Notes: generated from the letters alone by a model not told the origin. A stretch of 64,000 nucleotides of DNA from Diaporthe sp. PMI_573 (GCA_021399435.1 JAJTUP010000001.1:1984001-2048000), one strand, 5' to 3'; positions 11,742-24,100 are shown, numbered from the stretch's first letter. Program-made: numbers and translations.

Positions 11742-13207
11742 ATGCCAGCGAGCAGTCTGGCGGGCTCCCTGCCGCAAAACACCGTCGGGACGGCAACAGT
11801 TGTCATCGAAAGCATTCTCCTGCTTTTAGTCTTTTTATCCATCGGGCTACGGTTGTGGAGCAGAAAGTTGCTGCAGATGCGATTACAAGCCAACGATTAT
11901 CTCATTCTGGTCGCTGCGGTATGTTTTCTTTTTGTCAAATCACGGTTCCACTGCAAACATTAAACCATTGAATTGACAGATTCTGATGACTTCTCGATAT
12001 GGTCTTGAAATGACCACTGTCATTAAATGTGGACAAGGACTGCACCAAGCGTATGTGATAGAAACAGCAGGAAGTGGAATGATCACCCTCTTTCTCAAAG
12101 TGAGTTCCATGAGGCTCGATGACTGCTCTGTGTTCATCAACACCGTCCAGACTAACAAGAAATCAGCTTGTATACGTTCTCGACCTCCATTGGTTGACCC
12201 TCGTTACGTTGATAAAACTCTCAATTCTACATTTCTACTCTGTCGTTTTTCGAGGGAAAGATATTTTCGCCAGGGTAGTTTATGGTGCCATGGCCGTAGT
12301 GATTGCCTACTGGATCGGAACATTCTGGGCCGATGCATTCCTGTGCAACCCGCCGAGGAAAGCTGTGAGTGAGACCTTCCCCGTACTTTCGATGTGTGAG
12401 GGCTGATAGGGTCTGGCAGTGGGATGTAGACATACCTGGTACATGTGGTAACGCAAACATGGTGAGTCTGCGTGCTATCCTATCACAATTTCGTGGTGGT
12501 CGTGCTTTGAATTCTTCCACGTTGCATTGCCTCAGGCTTCATGGCAGCCCACTAACACACAGCAGATGTACACAGCCATGGCATCAGCAGATCTAATCAT
12601 AGACATCATCGTGATTCTACTTCCAATGCCCATACTGTGGACATTGCAGCTCAAGACCTCGAAGAAGGTTTTGCTAACAGCCGTTTTTGGACTTGGGTTC
12701 TTGTATGGCAATTTCAACTTTTGTCACAAGTACACTGAATGAAGCTGACTGCGAAAAAGTATCATAGGGATCACGTGCGTCCGAATCAAGTACATGCTCG
12801 AGCTTGACCCAACCGACATTACATACACATTCGCGCCATTGGCACTTATTGCCGCCATCGTGCCTCTACTTGGAATAATCAACGCGTCCTTGCCGACTAT
12901 GCGACCCGCCCTTGAGGAAATATTTGGGCCAAAATGGAAATTTGGAAGCAGTGGTGGCAGCAGCGGACGTCGACGCTGGTACAAGTACCATTCGAGGGAC
13001 GCAAGGCATGCATCTGGAACAGAGGAAAGCAACAACCAGAGAAGAAACTCTGACACCGAGTTTCCACTTGTCACTATTGGAGGTACAGTAAATTCACATG
13101 CAACTCCTGAAGTCCTTCAATCCGTTGGAAGTGAATCGATGCTGACGAGTGGAACCCTGAAGGCACAGAGTATGGCGCAGAACCCCAAGCGCGACAAGGT
13201 CGAATAA
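11742..13207 (+). CDS. PTH11-like rhodopsin-domain integral membrane protein
   Basis: Six exons, 11742-11918, 11980-12099, 12167-12364, 12420-12461, 12566-12702 and 12760-13207, give about 373 residues. Seven hydrophobic helices can be placed, beginning with VIESILLLLVFLSIGLRLW. Family signatures are ANDYLILVAAILMTSRYGLE, CGQGLHQ after helix two, CNPPRKAWDVDIPGTCGN formed across exons 3 and 4, ASADLIIDIIVILLPMPILW, and GITCVRIKYMLELDPTD..YTF, then INASLPTMRPALEEIFGPKW. The 100-residue tail is polar and Ser-rich. The family includes the fungal PTH11 class of GPCR-like receptors, though this protein lacks an N-terminal CFEM domain. The acceptor before exon 6 was chosen at 12759 because it restores the conserved FFIIGITCVRI helix; the alternative TAG nearby breaks the frame. 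Confidence 0.87.
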
Positions 13208-14474
13208 AAGTTACAAGAGATTGGGAAGTGTGTTCAGTTCACTCAGACCAGGAGGGGCGCAATGCGGCAAACGGGAGCGCCTAGGGATTCGCCGGCTTTC
13301 TTCCCTCAGATAGTCCTTGTGGGTGTCTACGATAGCCATTTAAAGACTTACCACCATATCAATTCGAGGAGATGGATCATTGGCTCAATTTCGATCTCCC
13401 GTCCCAGCAACACGTGCCGGCAGAACTTTCAATCGATCAAGCCTCTTGCACTAAGCCTAGGTCAATTCTGATAGTCTTTTCTGCCATGGAGGACACCCTC
13501 AAATGCCCACGCCATGTTCGCGGTCGTCGATGCGAAATATAGTGAGTGAGAGATAATTGTTCTGAGGCATACAGCTCTAGTAAACTTGTTTTCGTGGCAT
13601 TGGGGTCCAACTTAGAAATACGAGAGAAATACAATTTCCTGTTTGCAAGTACTCTTTCACAAGAAGAGCGCACATCAAATGCACTGAACATTCCATGACG
13701 TCCGAGTCCGCCTTCATGCACTCAAAAATGGCGAGTAGTGCATGCAAACAGAAACAACGAGTGTAAAGGAAGCCGGCGCCAGGCGTTTCCTCAGCGGGAT
13801 CATTGATATGGCCAGAAGGCCTTGTCGAGCAATAAGCTTGAATGAGTTTAGTATCGACTCACTTTTAATGATGGAGGCCTGTTTCGGGATTCTGTCAGAT
13901 TTTGGTGTATAAATACCTCCACAGGCTTTACACAACGCCAGAGGGCATGCATTGCTCAATGCCTGCAGATCCAATCTTGCAAAGCTTGTGACCGGTTCTC
14001 GAGAACCTCTGAAACTCATATTCGGAACAAGAGACAACAGCGACACCCACAATGATGCCTACAGCACTAGCCCGATATATGTGACAATGTCACATCTGCT
14101 TATGACCTTCAGAGAGGGCTTTGAATAAGGAGCGACCCTTTTGAGATGCAACGTTTCGCATCATCGAACTCGGCGCGGATACAGGCTCGAAAATTCGGCG
14201 GGTTCCAAGATTGACGACCGAGTGGTCCATCTCGACCATACGGTTTGTCCTCTGACTTCAAAAACCCCCGCGGGGCCTGGGTCCAGCTTCTCACCAGGTC
14301 AGACACCCAAGTTGGATATCTTGGAAATCTCAAGAGTATACGGTTGCTGTAGAAAGTCACTGCCCTTGTCCAACCCAAATTATCCTCAATGAGAAAGAGA
14401 TCCTCGACTTAGGTGTAACCACACATTCGGCATGATATCATCACCAAGTTAGAAAGAAAAAGCTCATACGGCTA
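13208..14474. other. gene-free stretch
   Basis: Minus-strand frames around 13437-14378 and plus-strand frames around 14141-14392 have no recognisable family and no supporting splice structure. I see no gene I can support. Confidence 0.4.
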
Positions 14475-15363
14475 TCAGTGATCCCTCGACTCCAACTCGG
14501 CTGGTCTTCGGATTGCCGGAACCTCAGAAATACCTGATCCGCTAGGCTCAAAGCTAGGCGGTTGATGCTCATGCTCTTTTCTGAGCTCGTGCCTTTGCAT
14601 CTGCTGGTATTTAAGTCTCCATCGTCTTTCTCGGATGGCCCAGATCACACCAACAACAAGTAATAATGCGGTCAGTGGTATCCCAACAGCTACGCCCATT
14701 GTTGGGCCGGGCAGGGACGTTGCCGGGCAAGACGGTGAGGTTGACGAGCAGAACGGGGACGTTGACGGGACGGCCAGAGACGTTGATGGGCTGGGCAGAG
14801 ACGTTGACGGGTCGGGCAGGGACGTTGACGAGGAGTCTGTCTGGGTTTTAATGTACACACAGAACAGCGTGGAGTGGGCAGACAGACCTGAAGTGTTTTG
14901 AGACACAAATGCGGCAAATGGAAATCCCGGGGTGATCGTGAAGTTCTGATCACAACAAGGGCTGTCGGTACCGCAGCAATAGGTACTCGTGGAATCATAA
15001 AGCCCACGCGTGTCACAATGGTAGAGGTTGGCAAATGATTCAGTTCGGACTGGAGGTTGATTCAAGGTTCAGGTCATCGTCAATCCACAAAGGGGCAAAA
15101 AGTGAACAGAAATGACGGGAAGATGAGAAATTACCTTGCAGACATCGACCCGGGCACGCCGACGACGTCCAAGTCCGGTCTGTACAGCCTCCGCGATACA
15201 TATAGCCAACCGCTCCAAAACAAAACCCAGTTGTAGTGCACACCGAGCTTGCTGAATCACAACAAGCGCTTACTACACCACCTGTGGTCGAATTGCAAGG
15301 GGTGTAGCCGGACATTATCCCGCCGTCCGGAGAAAAACATGGAGTATCCGTAGCCGACGCCAT
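14475..15363 (-). CDS. Cys-rich surface protein with Ser/Thr/Pro stalk and one membrane helix
   Basis: Two exons, 15363-15135 and 15049-14475, encode about 267 residues. Residues 1-75 have spaced cysteines (TPCNSTTGGVVSACCDSASS, GFCFGAVGYMYRGGCTDRTW, SACPGRC), and a second set follows (YHCD, TYCCGTDSPCCDQ). This layout is seen in a group of fungal hypothetical proteins that look like small cysteine-rich ectodomains. A stalk with repeats of STSLPDP/STSLPSP type comes next, then one helix (MGVAVGIPLTALLLVVGVIW) and a basic cytosolic tail of about 65 residues starting RERRWRLKYQQ. No classical N-terminal signal peptide is visible, so topology rests on the internal helix. A cell-wall sensor or adhesin-like role is only an inference from architecture. 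Confidence 0.75.
14703..14831 (-). repeat. coding minisatellite (STSLP-type repeat)
   Basis: An imperfect tandem repeat of about 18 nt, with core gggcagggacgttgacg on the plus strand, encodes the STSLPxP units of the membrane-protein stalk. Units vary in the last two codons. Confidence 0.75.
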
Positions 15364-16439
15364 TTACTCGTTCTTGAACGCTTGAATAGTCTCTATATCC
15401 GGAGGTATAGTAAAGTCCAGGGTTATTGATGCCTATTGAGTGAGTGTCCAGATTGATTCAACAAAGAGTTTGAGGGATTTGTGGGGTATCGTATGGTTAT
15501 ACACTACTCGTCGTCTCAGAGATGGCACTACGGTTCACAACAGTTGATGACCTAGTAGGACATTAGGTACGATCGATTCCGGGGGTAGAATATTCGGGGA
15601 AAAGGTTATCGGTTCCAGACGACGCCGACCAGACCTGGATTTTATAAGCAAGAAAGCAGGCAGGGCACCTTTGTTGGTGCCTTAGAGGCGCTGTCAGCTC
15701 CTTTAAATGGATGCGACATGCGGTCCTGTGACACAATATAGTCTCATCTGCTGGTCCTTGTCTGCCACTCTCTTACATGCACTTGGCCCCGCCCCCAAAG
15801 CAGCTCTAATACTCGGGCATTCTCACGTCCCACTGCCTGATTCCCTTGCCTTACCAGGTGCCACACAGGCAGCTCCGTCAGATCTGAATGAGACATGGTC
15901 AGAAAGCCTCTGTAGGAGGACCGAACAGCGAACAAGTAAAATGTGAGGGACAGACTTAGGTACGGACACTCGCCTGTCTTTGAGACAAGACTTGGCGCTC
16001 TTTTCAGGTTATTTTCAATCTGTGAGGCCGTATAGGTCCTCGAAATAATGTCTTATTTTGATCAGTGCCTGTACAACCCACCATTTCTCGCTGCCGGCGC
16101 AGAAGGAGGCCTCAACCACGCCCTCACCAACGCCCCCGCCCCCCGCCCCCGCGCAAAAAAAGAAGAGAAGAGACCAAAGGGGGAGAAATTGACGCCAGGG
16201 TTAAGAAACGCTAGCCTCGTCGAGGCTTGATACAGCGACTAAGGCTGTCCTGTGCTGTGGCGGCGTGCTCTTACTTTGCCCCATTGTTACCTTCGCTACA
16301 CATATTCTTTTAGTCACCTGACCCTTGATCCGACGCAAATACCCTCACTGTGGATCTGAACAGAGATGATTCGGCATACAAGAGGCTTTAGGTCCTGATT
16401 GGATTCCAGGGGCACTTCGTCAATCGTCCGGCTGGTGAC
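15364..16439. other. intergenic, nothing recognised
   Basis: No supportable gene. It includes a C-rich run near 16120-16160 that creates a spurious Pro/Ala/Arg frame. The upstream part is the promoter side of the Cys-rich surface protein gene. Confidence 0.45.
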
Positions 16440-16960
16440 AGACGCTGTTGTTTGACCTGGCACGCAGCCGTTATCCTACTTTGAGAAGTGTTGGCAGATC
16501 GTATATACGTTCATTGATATCTCGTCCTCTCTAGTTCCCGCAACGAAGCGCATTCCGGCATAGTATGAATGCATAAGGAGCGACTGGCGCATTATCATGG
16601 ACAGTTCGACGTGGTGCTGTCCACGAACAGCATCCACGCCAACGAAACCCTGCCGTGTTCCATTGCGAACGTCAACAAGCTCTTTTGCGCTTACTAGTTC
16701 GTCGTCATCGTGGAGTTCATGCCGCGCTTGTTCTGGTTGGACTAGGTTATTTGGGCTACTGGAGGGCTGGCGACGGTTCGAAGATCGGCGTGAGTATGTG
16801 CTCGCCCGACCTGAGGTCTAAGAAAAGTGCTTGCGAGACAGCGACTTCCAGTATGTGTCATGAAAGGGGGACGGATCCGGGAATCTGAAGTGGTCCGGCT
16901 GATCACGGGTTTCAAGCAGCCGGTCAAGGATTCGAGGCTTTACTAAAGCATTTTTCAGAC
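16440..16960 (+). pseudogene. relic of a reducing polyketide synthase methyltransferase domain
   Basis: Fragments typical of the C-methyltransferase region of highly reducing PKSs appear in order but in shifting frames. First comes YTFIDISSSLVPATKRIPA (about 16504), matching the family YTFTDIS, ended by a TAG. Then QFDVVLSTNSIHANETL (about 16604), matching FDVVxxxNxLHAT, and NVNKLFCAY, stop, FVVIVEFMPRLFWLD, stop. A shifted frame then gives LFGLLEGWRRFEDRREYVLA, matching GLLxGWW. At least three stops and two or more frameshifts are visible. No ketosynthase, acyltransferase, reductase or carrier domain remains nearby, so this is an isolated remnant. It shows that a PKS, or a piece of one, once lay in this arm. 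Confidence 0.72.
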
Positions 16961-17260
16961 CAAATATTGGCCGTAAATGAGGCTCAGCCTACCACAGGAG
17001 CAATCACATCACTCCAAAATAACCACCGGTACTTCTTGCACGCTGTATCGAAAAAAAGCGCCAGGTCTTCCAAAGTGATGAGCCATACAAGTGTTTATCC
17101 ACTTGAGCTTTGATACGCGTGAGAACTATTCCAAAATCCTGGGCTCAAAACCGGAATACTACATCATATCAAACTAGAACTCAAACCAAAAATGCTCCTA
17201 CAAAGTACAATATCCACGTGTCCTCTAAAAGACGTACCAACTACTATCAAGGACTGGTCC

Positions 17261-19441
17261 CTATTGAAAGCCTATATATACATGTGGATAATCCATTTCA
17301 TTCTCTTCCAGCATTTTATAACTGGAGGGTTGTCGGCCAGCATGTTCCAAAGTGCAATCATAACAACCAAAGCAGATTCTTCCACCACAGTCTGCAATCT
17401 GTCCTGCCAAGAACAGAGTCCAGTAAGGGTCATCACGTACGGGAATGTACGTGTCATAGCAGTAAGAGGCATCCATCGGTCGCTTATGGCCCTGTGCAAC
17501 CCAGCTGCTGGCATTTATGACCAGGGCTTGAGCTTGCCCCTGGTGTACCCCCCGACAGCGTACTTTACTATGGAGACTGGAAACCAGAGTCGTCAGGACA
17601 TCGTAGATGCTGGACATTCCAGTTAGCTCGCCCCCAATTCGGCCTGCAAGTAGCAAATTCCTTCCAAGGGGCTCGTAAAAATTGTATGGTCGCTCGAACG
17701 TGAGGTATAAAGCGGCATCTGGCGGGGCGGACCGGGGCGGTGCGATGAAGGGTGAGTTGCAAGCGACAAGCGTATCCGATACGCCTTCAGGTATGTTTAC
17801 AGCGACGCTGCTCCATGAGTCAGAAGGGCTGGTGTAGACACGCCCATCCCTTGATGCTGTGATGTTTGCAAGGAAGGTATTTCCACAGGTGAAGCCCAGG
17901 GATTCGGCGTTGGGTTGCATATTGTATAGCAAGGTTGGAAGCACAGTGTAGGTCTCTCTCTGAAACCCGATACAAGTGTAGTCTGACACGCCACTAGATA
18001 ACAAGCTGAAATCCATCCCTCCATGGAATATGGAGAGAAGTTCAACCACCTGACACATACGTAGCCCATCATCTAGGCCACTAATGATCCCAGAGAGGCA
18101 ACTCAGGGCCGATCGCTGTTCGTAATCGACGGGGTTCGACAAGTCCAGCTTAGTAGAGTGACGCAAGGAGGGATACGAATTACCTCCCAGTAGCTCGGAT
18201 ATGGAGATCAGAATACAGACTGTGATGGCGTTGAGGCGCTTGACTGCGAGAGGCACCTCTTTTGACTTGGAAGCGTCGTGATCGAGGATGGCTTGGAGCT
18301 GTGTTTCCAGAGGTCTGAAGCATGCTGCAACCTTTTCCGAAGTTTTTGGCCCGAATAGGAGAGATGCCAGTCTCGACAACTTGGGCGCACGGGACTGTGT
18401 ACGCTCTGTACGCCAATTTAGTCTCGCAAACAGCTCTGGACCTAGCCGTTCTTCGTCTCTCCGAACAACATCCCACGTGAATGTCAGCCGGTCTCTGATG
18501 GACTCGTGCACATCGCTGAATTCGGTCTGCAACATCTCAGGATAGAGGTCGCTGGGTCCTGCCATTGCAACATACAGCATCGAGCCAACTGTTTCGTTCC
18601 GATAGTGGTGTACATAGCGCCCAGTTTCTTGCATAGCTATCAAGTCGTTGTCGTCGTTGAGTAGAGCCAAATCATCAGTTTCGCCAGATCCCGCGAGAAC
18701 AAGTGTAACGCCGTCGAAAAAACGAGGCGGGTGATCAGGGTCGCTCCACGTGCGAATAGGGCCAATGATCCAGCCCGCCTCCTGTAGACAGGCTGCGACC
18801 CTTGCCACTGTGGCGCTTCTTGTAACATAGCGAGTTCGTCTCTTTTGTACCAGCCACTTCAGAAGCCCCCCTACAAATAGCAACTCAGACCTGGGGCTGC
18901 GCTGTTGGTCGGCACCGTGGGGGAGATTTAGGTTGGCGATTGCTTCATCGAATCTGGCGGAAAGACCGCACGTTGTGCCTTCAGTTAAGATTCGACGCTC
19001 GTTATCGATGAGCTGCGCAGCGAACGCCTCCTTGATCCCGTGGCTTGAATCGTTCAACAAGACGGGAGCAATGCAGCGCATGAATAGGCGAATAGCCGGC
19101 TCACCATCGAACAAGTGACTCAGTGCGCACAAGGTGAAGCACACGAGCTGAATCCTGGGATCATCTTCGAAACGAGGCTTCGAACTGCCGCTGCGACTTG
19201 GAAAGAAGCCATGCGGGGTCAATAAGGCACATGTCAATGGAAAGTCTTTGAGCTCGAATCCAAGTTTCGCTGGCGCCGTCGTACTGATCAAATTGGGAAG
19301 GTGTAATAGCATGTTTTGAATGGCTTTGGCGCCACCACTCCACTGCCACACAGTGGTTGCCAGAGAGACTGTAGCAGCAACGTCTTGAACGCCGACCTGG
19401 AACTGTTCCAATTCCCCTCCTGGAGAGATAGCGGCTGACAT
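17261..19441 (-). CDS. large orphan protein, function unknown
   Basis: A single open frame of about 726 residues from the first ATG at 19441; the frame extends a little further upstream but without an ATG. I recognise no domain. Visible features are an N-terminal moderately hydrophobic stretch (QDVAATVSLATTVWQW), an Arg/Glu-rich middle, several hydrophobic segments too irregular to call membrane helices, and a C-terminal third with spaced cysteines (ADCGGRICFGCYDCTLEHAG). There is no repeat or coiled coil. An uninterrupted frame of this length in DNA where neighbours are decayed argues that it is real and under selection. It ends about 300 bases from the PKS relic, tail towards it. An upstream non-ATG exon cannot be excluded. 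Confidence 0.65.
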   Translation of the reverse strand: MSAAISPGGELEQFQVGVQDVAATVSLATTVWQWSGGAKAIQNMLLHLPNLISTTAPAKLGFELKDFPLTCALLTPHGFFPSRSGSSKPRFEDDPRIQLVCFTLCALSHLFDGEPAIRLFMRCIAPVLLNDSSHGIKEAFAAQLIDNERRILTEGTTCGLSARFDEAIANLNLPHGADQQRSPRSELLFVGGLLKWLVQKRRTRYVTRSATVARVAACLQEAGWIIGPIRTWSDPDHPPRFFDGVTLVLAGSGETDDLALLNDDNDLIAMQETGRYVHHYRNETVGSMLYVAMAGPSDLYPEMLQTEFSDVHESIRDRLTFTWDVVRRDEERLGPELFARLNWRTERTQSRAPKLSRLASLLFGPKTSEKVAACFRPLETQLQAILDHDASKSKEVPLAVKRLNAITVCILISISELLGGNSYPSLRHSTKLDLSNPVDYEQRSALSCLSGIISGLDDGLRMCQVVELLSIFHGGMDFSLLSSGVSDYTCIGFQRETYTVLPTLLYNMQPNAESLGFTCGNTFLANITASRDGRVYTSPSDSWSSVAVNIPEGVSDTLVACNSPFIAPPRSAPPDAALYLTFERPYNFYEPLGRNLLLAGRIGGELTGMSSIYDVLTTLVSSLHSKVRCRGVHQGQAQALVINASSWVAQGHKRPMDASYCYDTYIPVRDDPYWTLFLAGQIADCGGRICFGCYDCTLEHAGRQPSSYKMLEENEMDYPHVYIGFQ

Positions 19442-21163
19442 TTTGATGACAGGTATGATGAGATCGGATGCCAAAGCCAGCTTCTTGATATCCAAAGACT
19501 CTGAGATAACAGGCCTGGCGAAAGTGCGGGAGTAAATCTTGATTTAGCTTGACGGGAAATGTATGAAGGTCCAGGTACTGGGTAAAGTGCTTGCGGACGT
19601 TGCCTTGAATAAGGAAAAGACAAGATTCCAACGGAAGAGAGGAGTGTCGTCGTGCTGTCGGCTTTGGTGCTGGGAGGGCGATTAGGCTTTAGTTCGAAGC
19701 CAGGTTAAGCAGGAAGGTTTTTACAATGTCTGATCATGAGGAGGACATTTGGGCCAAGACATGGGCCTGCGAGACTCTAAGTCTATTCTTATACTGTCAG
19801 GCGCAGATACGTTACCTACTGAACCGGCCGCATGCGCCCGGTTGGGCTTGGATATCAGCGTGCTGGCCTGCCTGCTGGCACAACTGCAATTCCTATTTGA
19901 CCCCACCGCCAGTCTTCCACATCAGCCGGGCACAACTACGGGATGCCGTGCTACATTGGCCGGCCACTCTTACAGAGTTGATGGATCAAAGTGTCGTTTT
20001 CTGCATAAAGTTCAAGCCAACGGTGGGCACTTGTAGACCAGAGGGCCTGCTGCAGCCTGCATTTGATCACAACTCATTTTGTAGATATTCAGTAAACGTG
20101 AGGCAAAAACAGAAAGAGCGTTTCATGACTGTATCAGCAGTGGTCACGGAAGCAGGTAAAGTGCACACTCAGCACTTGTGGCGGCTGCTTCCCCATCACT
20201 TCGATATTGTGAAAGCAGGGACAGAGCGTTAGTTGGGCTTTCAACATCAAAACACTTGAAATCAGCATTATGTGCTGTGAGAGTGTGCTATCGGGGGCTG
20301 ACAAGGAATGGGTTCCTGTCCAGATATGGCGCAAAGTTCAACATGTGCGAGGGTAGATGCAGAACATCTCTGGCGCATGCTATTGCTCGACATCGCATGC
20401 AGACCTGTCGAATACCATACCCACCAAGCCTCCTCAGACGCGAGATTCAGGTGATTGGGATCGCCAGCGGGAGACTGCTTACCTAACTGTCACAAGCTGA
20501 GGATACGTGGAGCGCTCCTGGTGAGCCATTCAGCCGTTCTGGGCCTAGCGCCATTTTGTAGTCTGGTACCTTGGCCTTCTGCCTCCTGGGGAGAGCTGCG
20601 CAGCTTCAACAGGTTTGGAAGTCAAGCCAGGGGTCGAGCTGGCCTGGCTGGGATGGCTCGTGCGCTCAGGCCTACCAGGCTAGCCTGCCCAGTCTGCCAG
20701 TGAGCTGCGTCAGACAGTTTCCAGTTCTGATCGAACAGGTCGCCAAATTGATGAATTGGCGAAACTCGATCCAGCCTGCCACTTTACCTCACCTTACCCA
20801 TCCCCTCTACCCTCACCCTGCACGAGACCACGACAACCGTCTTCTGATTACCATCAAAGGCGAGGCCACATCAGGATCCAGAGCCCTCCAACTTTGTTCC
20901 TTTTCCTTCGTGGGCTGGCTGTCCTCTAATACCTTGATTCCACCCCTTTCTTTCTGCCCATACTGGCAGCAAGCTGGCCACGAAACAAACAACCGACACT
21001 TTACGCATTACCTTCATCACCTCTTCACCCCTATCTCTGCCGACTCTTTCTGCCGCTCGCCGGCTCCTCCAATACCGCTCCTCAACCCAGATCCTTCTGA
21101 TCGCAGCTTTGAGTTCTTTACCGATCCGAACTTGCTGTGCGCAAGCCGGCGCAAGTCATCAAA
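19442..21163. other. intergenic, includes clathrin gene promoter
   Basis: No coding region is supported. The last 400 bases before 21164 are pyrimidine-rich (for example 20780-20820 and 20930-21070), as is common in fungal promoters and 5' leaders. The start context is CATCAAAATGGC, a good Kozak-type context. Confidence 0.55.
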
Positions 21164-24100
21164 ATGGCACCGCTGCCGATCAAATTCACAGAGCTGCTAC
21201 AGCTCACCAGCATAGGTGTCGACCAGGCTGCAATTGGCTTCAACTCATGCGTACGTTCTGGCCAACTTGCTACTCGCTCCTGCCCCTCCAGATCCGTCTT
21301 GACCTCCAGTGCAAGCCGACGGGCGCGCTTGGCGTCGCGGCGGCAGCAGCAGCAGCAGCAGCTAACCTTGCTTCTTGCACTTTCCAGACACTCGAATCCG
21401 ACAACTACATCTGCATTCGAGAGAAGAAGAACGAGGCCGCTTCCCCCGAAGTCGTCATTGTCGATCTCAAGAACGGCAACAATGTGACGAGACGACCGAT
21501 CAAGGCCGATAGTGCCATCATGCACTGGCACCTCAACATCATCGCGCTCAAGGCCCAATCGCGGACAGTCCAGATCTTCGACCTGGATAACAAGAAGAAG
21601 CTGAAGTCCGCCACCATGAACGAGGACGTCGTCTTCTGGAAGTGGATCACCGACAGCTCTCTCGGTCTGGTCACAGACTCCGCTATCTATCACTGGGATG
21701 TGTTTGATGAGAACCAGCACACGCCTGAGAAGATCACGGACCGACATGCCAACCTGACTGTGAGCAACATCCTGCCTCTGGCCATACCTGGCTTGCGCTA
21801 ACAAACTCAACAGGGCTGCCAAATCATTAACTATCGCGTTAATGGTGACGGCAAGTGGATGGTGGTAGTTGGTATCAAGCAAGATCAAGGTCGCGTTGTT
21901 GGTCAGATGCAGCTCTACTCCCGGGACCGTGGCATCAGCCAGGCAATCGAAGGTCACGCCGCCGGCTTCGGAACGATTCGATTGGATGGCGCTCCTCAGG
22001 ATACAAAGCTGTTCACCTTCTCCGTGCGCACCGCTGCGGGCGCAAAGCTCCACGTCGTCGAGGTCGACCACGCCGAGACCAACCCGGTCTTCCCGAAGAA
22101 GGCCGTGGACGTCTTCTTCCCTCCCGAGGCAGTCAACGACTTCCCTGTCGCCATGCAGGTCTCTCAGAAATACGGTGTCATTTACCTGGTCACCAAGTAT
22201 GGTTTCATCCACCTCTACGACCTTGAAACCGGTTCCTGCATTTTCATGAACCGCATTTCCAGCGAAACCATCTTCACGTCCTGCGGAGACAGCGAGTCGT
22301 CTGGCATCGTCGGTATCAACCGCAAGGGCCAGGTCTTGTTCGTGTCCGTCGACGACACCAACGTTGTTCAGTACCTGCTGCAGAACCCTGCCAACACCGA
22401 GATGGCAATCAAGATGGCATCCCGAGCTGGTCTACCCGGCGCTGATGATCTCTATGGACGCCAGTTCGACCAGCTCTTCAACTCAGGTGACTACATGGCC
22501 GCTGCCAAGATCGCTGCAAGCTCACCTCGAGGCTTCCTGCGGACACCTGCCACGATCGAGAAGTTCAAGCGACTGCCGCAGCAGCCTGGGCAAATGTCTT
22601 TCATCCTGCAATACTTCGGTATGTTGTTGGACAAGGGGACTTTGAACCAACATGAGACTATTGAGCTTGCGACTCCCGTTCTTGCTCAGAACAGGAAGCA
22701 ACTGCTCGAGAAGTGGCTCAAGGAGAACAAATTGGACTGCTCCGAGCAGCTGGGTGATCTCGTGAGGCCACATGATCTTAGCATGGCCCTCACAGTTTAC
22801 CTCAAGGCCAACGTCCCCCACAAGGTCGTTGCTGGGCTTGCTGAGACCGGTCAGTTTGACAAGATCTTGCCATATGTCCAGCAGACCGGTTACACTCCTG
22901 ACTGGGTCAGCTTGCTGCAACATATCGTGCGCAGCAACCCCGAGAAGGGAGCTGAATTTGCGACCTCGCTCGTTAACCAACCTCAGGGATCCCTGGTTGA
23001 TATCGAGCGCGTCGTAGATGTGTTCCAGGCCCAGGGCATGGTCCAACAAGCCACTGCCTTCTTGCTCGATGCTCTCAAGGACAACAACCCCGAGCAGGGC
23101 CATCTCCAGACTCGCCTCTTGGAGATGAACCTCATGCACGCACCTCAGGTCGCAGATGCGATTCTTGGCAACGACATGTTCTCTCACTTTGACAAGACCC
23201 GAATTGCGACGCTTTGCGAGCAGGCCGGCTTGATGCAGAAGGCTCTGGAGCTCTACGAGGACCCTGCAGCCGTCAAGCGAGTCGTCGTCAACATCGCAGG
23301 CACACAAGGTTTCAACCCTGACTGGCTCATCAACTTCTTTGGCAAGTTGTCAGTTGAGCAGTCCATTGACTGCCTGGACGCCATGATGAAGACCAACATC
23401 CGCCAGAACTTGCAATCGGTCATCCAGATTGCCACGAAATACTCTGATCTTCTTGGTCCCGAACGCCTCATCGACCTCTTCGAGAAGTACAAGACCGCCG
23501 AAGGTCTTTTCTACTACTTGGGCAGCATTGTCAACCTCTCGGAGAGCCCAGATGTCCACTTCAAGTATATCGAGGCAGCAACAAAGATGGGCCAATTCAA
23601 CGAAGTTGAGCGCATCTGCCGTGACAGCAATTACTACAACCCTGAGAAGGTCAAGAACTTCCTAAAGGAGGCGAAGCTTGCAGAGCAGCTGCCACTGATT
23701 ATTGTGTGCGACCGGCACAACTTTGTTCATGACCTCATTCTCTACCTGTACCAAAACCAGCAGTTCCAGTCTATCGAGACATACGTGCAGCGTGTGAACC
23801 CCGGTAGGGCCCCTGCGGTTATCGGCGGCCTCTTGGACGTTGACTGCGACGAGAACATCATCAAGAACCTTCTGTCAACTATCAACGCAGCTTCAGTGCC
23901 TATCGATGAACTCGTATCTGAAGTCGAGTCGCGGAATCGCCTCAAGTTGCTCCTACCATTCCTAGAAGCCACTCTCGCGTCAGGCAACCAGCAGCAGGCG
24001 GTTTACAATGCTCTTGCCAAGATATACATCGACTCCAACAATAACCCCGAGAAGTTCCTCAAGGAGAACGACCAGTATGACACTCTTGTCGTCGGAAAGT

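Noticed and set aside
16048..16230. Short plus-strand frame with Pro/Arg/Lys-rich peptide
   Set aside because: It comes from a C-rich and A-rich simple-sequence stretch, with no start context or similarity.
19442..19495. Extension of the orphan protein upstream of its first ATG
   Set aside because: The frame is open but only non-ATG starts are available; without RNA data the ATG at 19441 is the safer choice.
21118..22212. 364-codon minus-strand frame across the 5' part of the clathrin gene
   Set aside because: It overlaps well-supported clathrin exons and two introns in antisense and has no similarity to a known protein.
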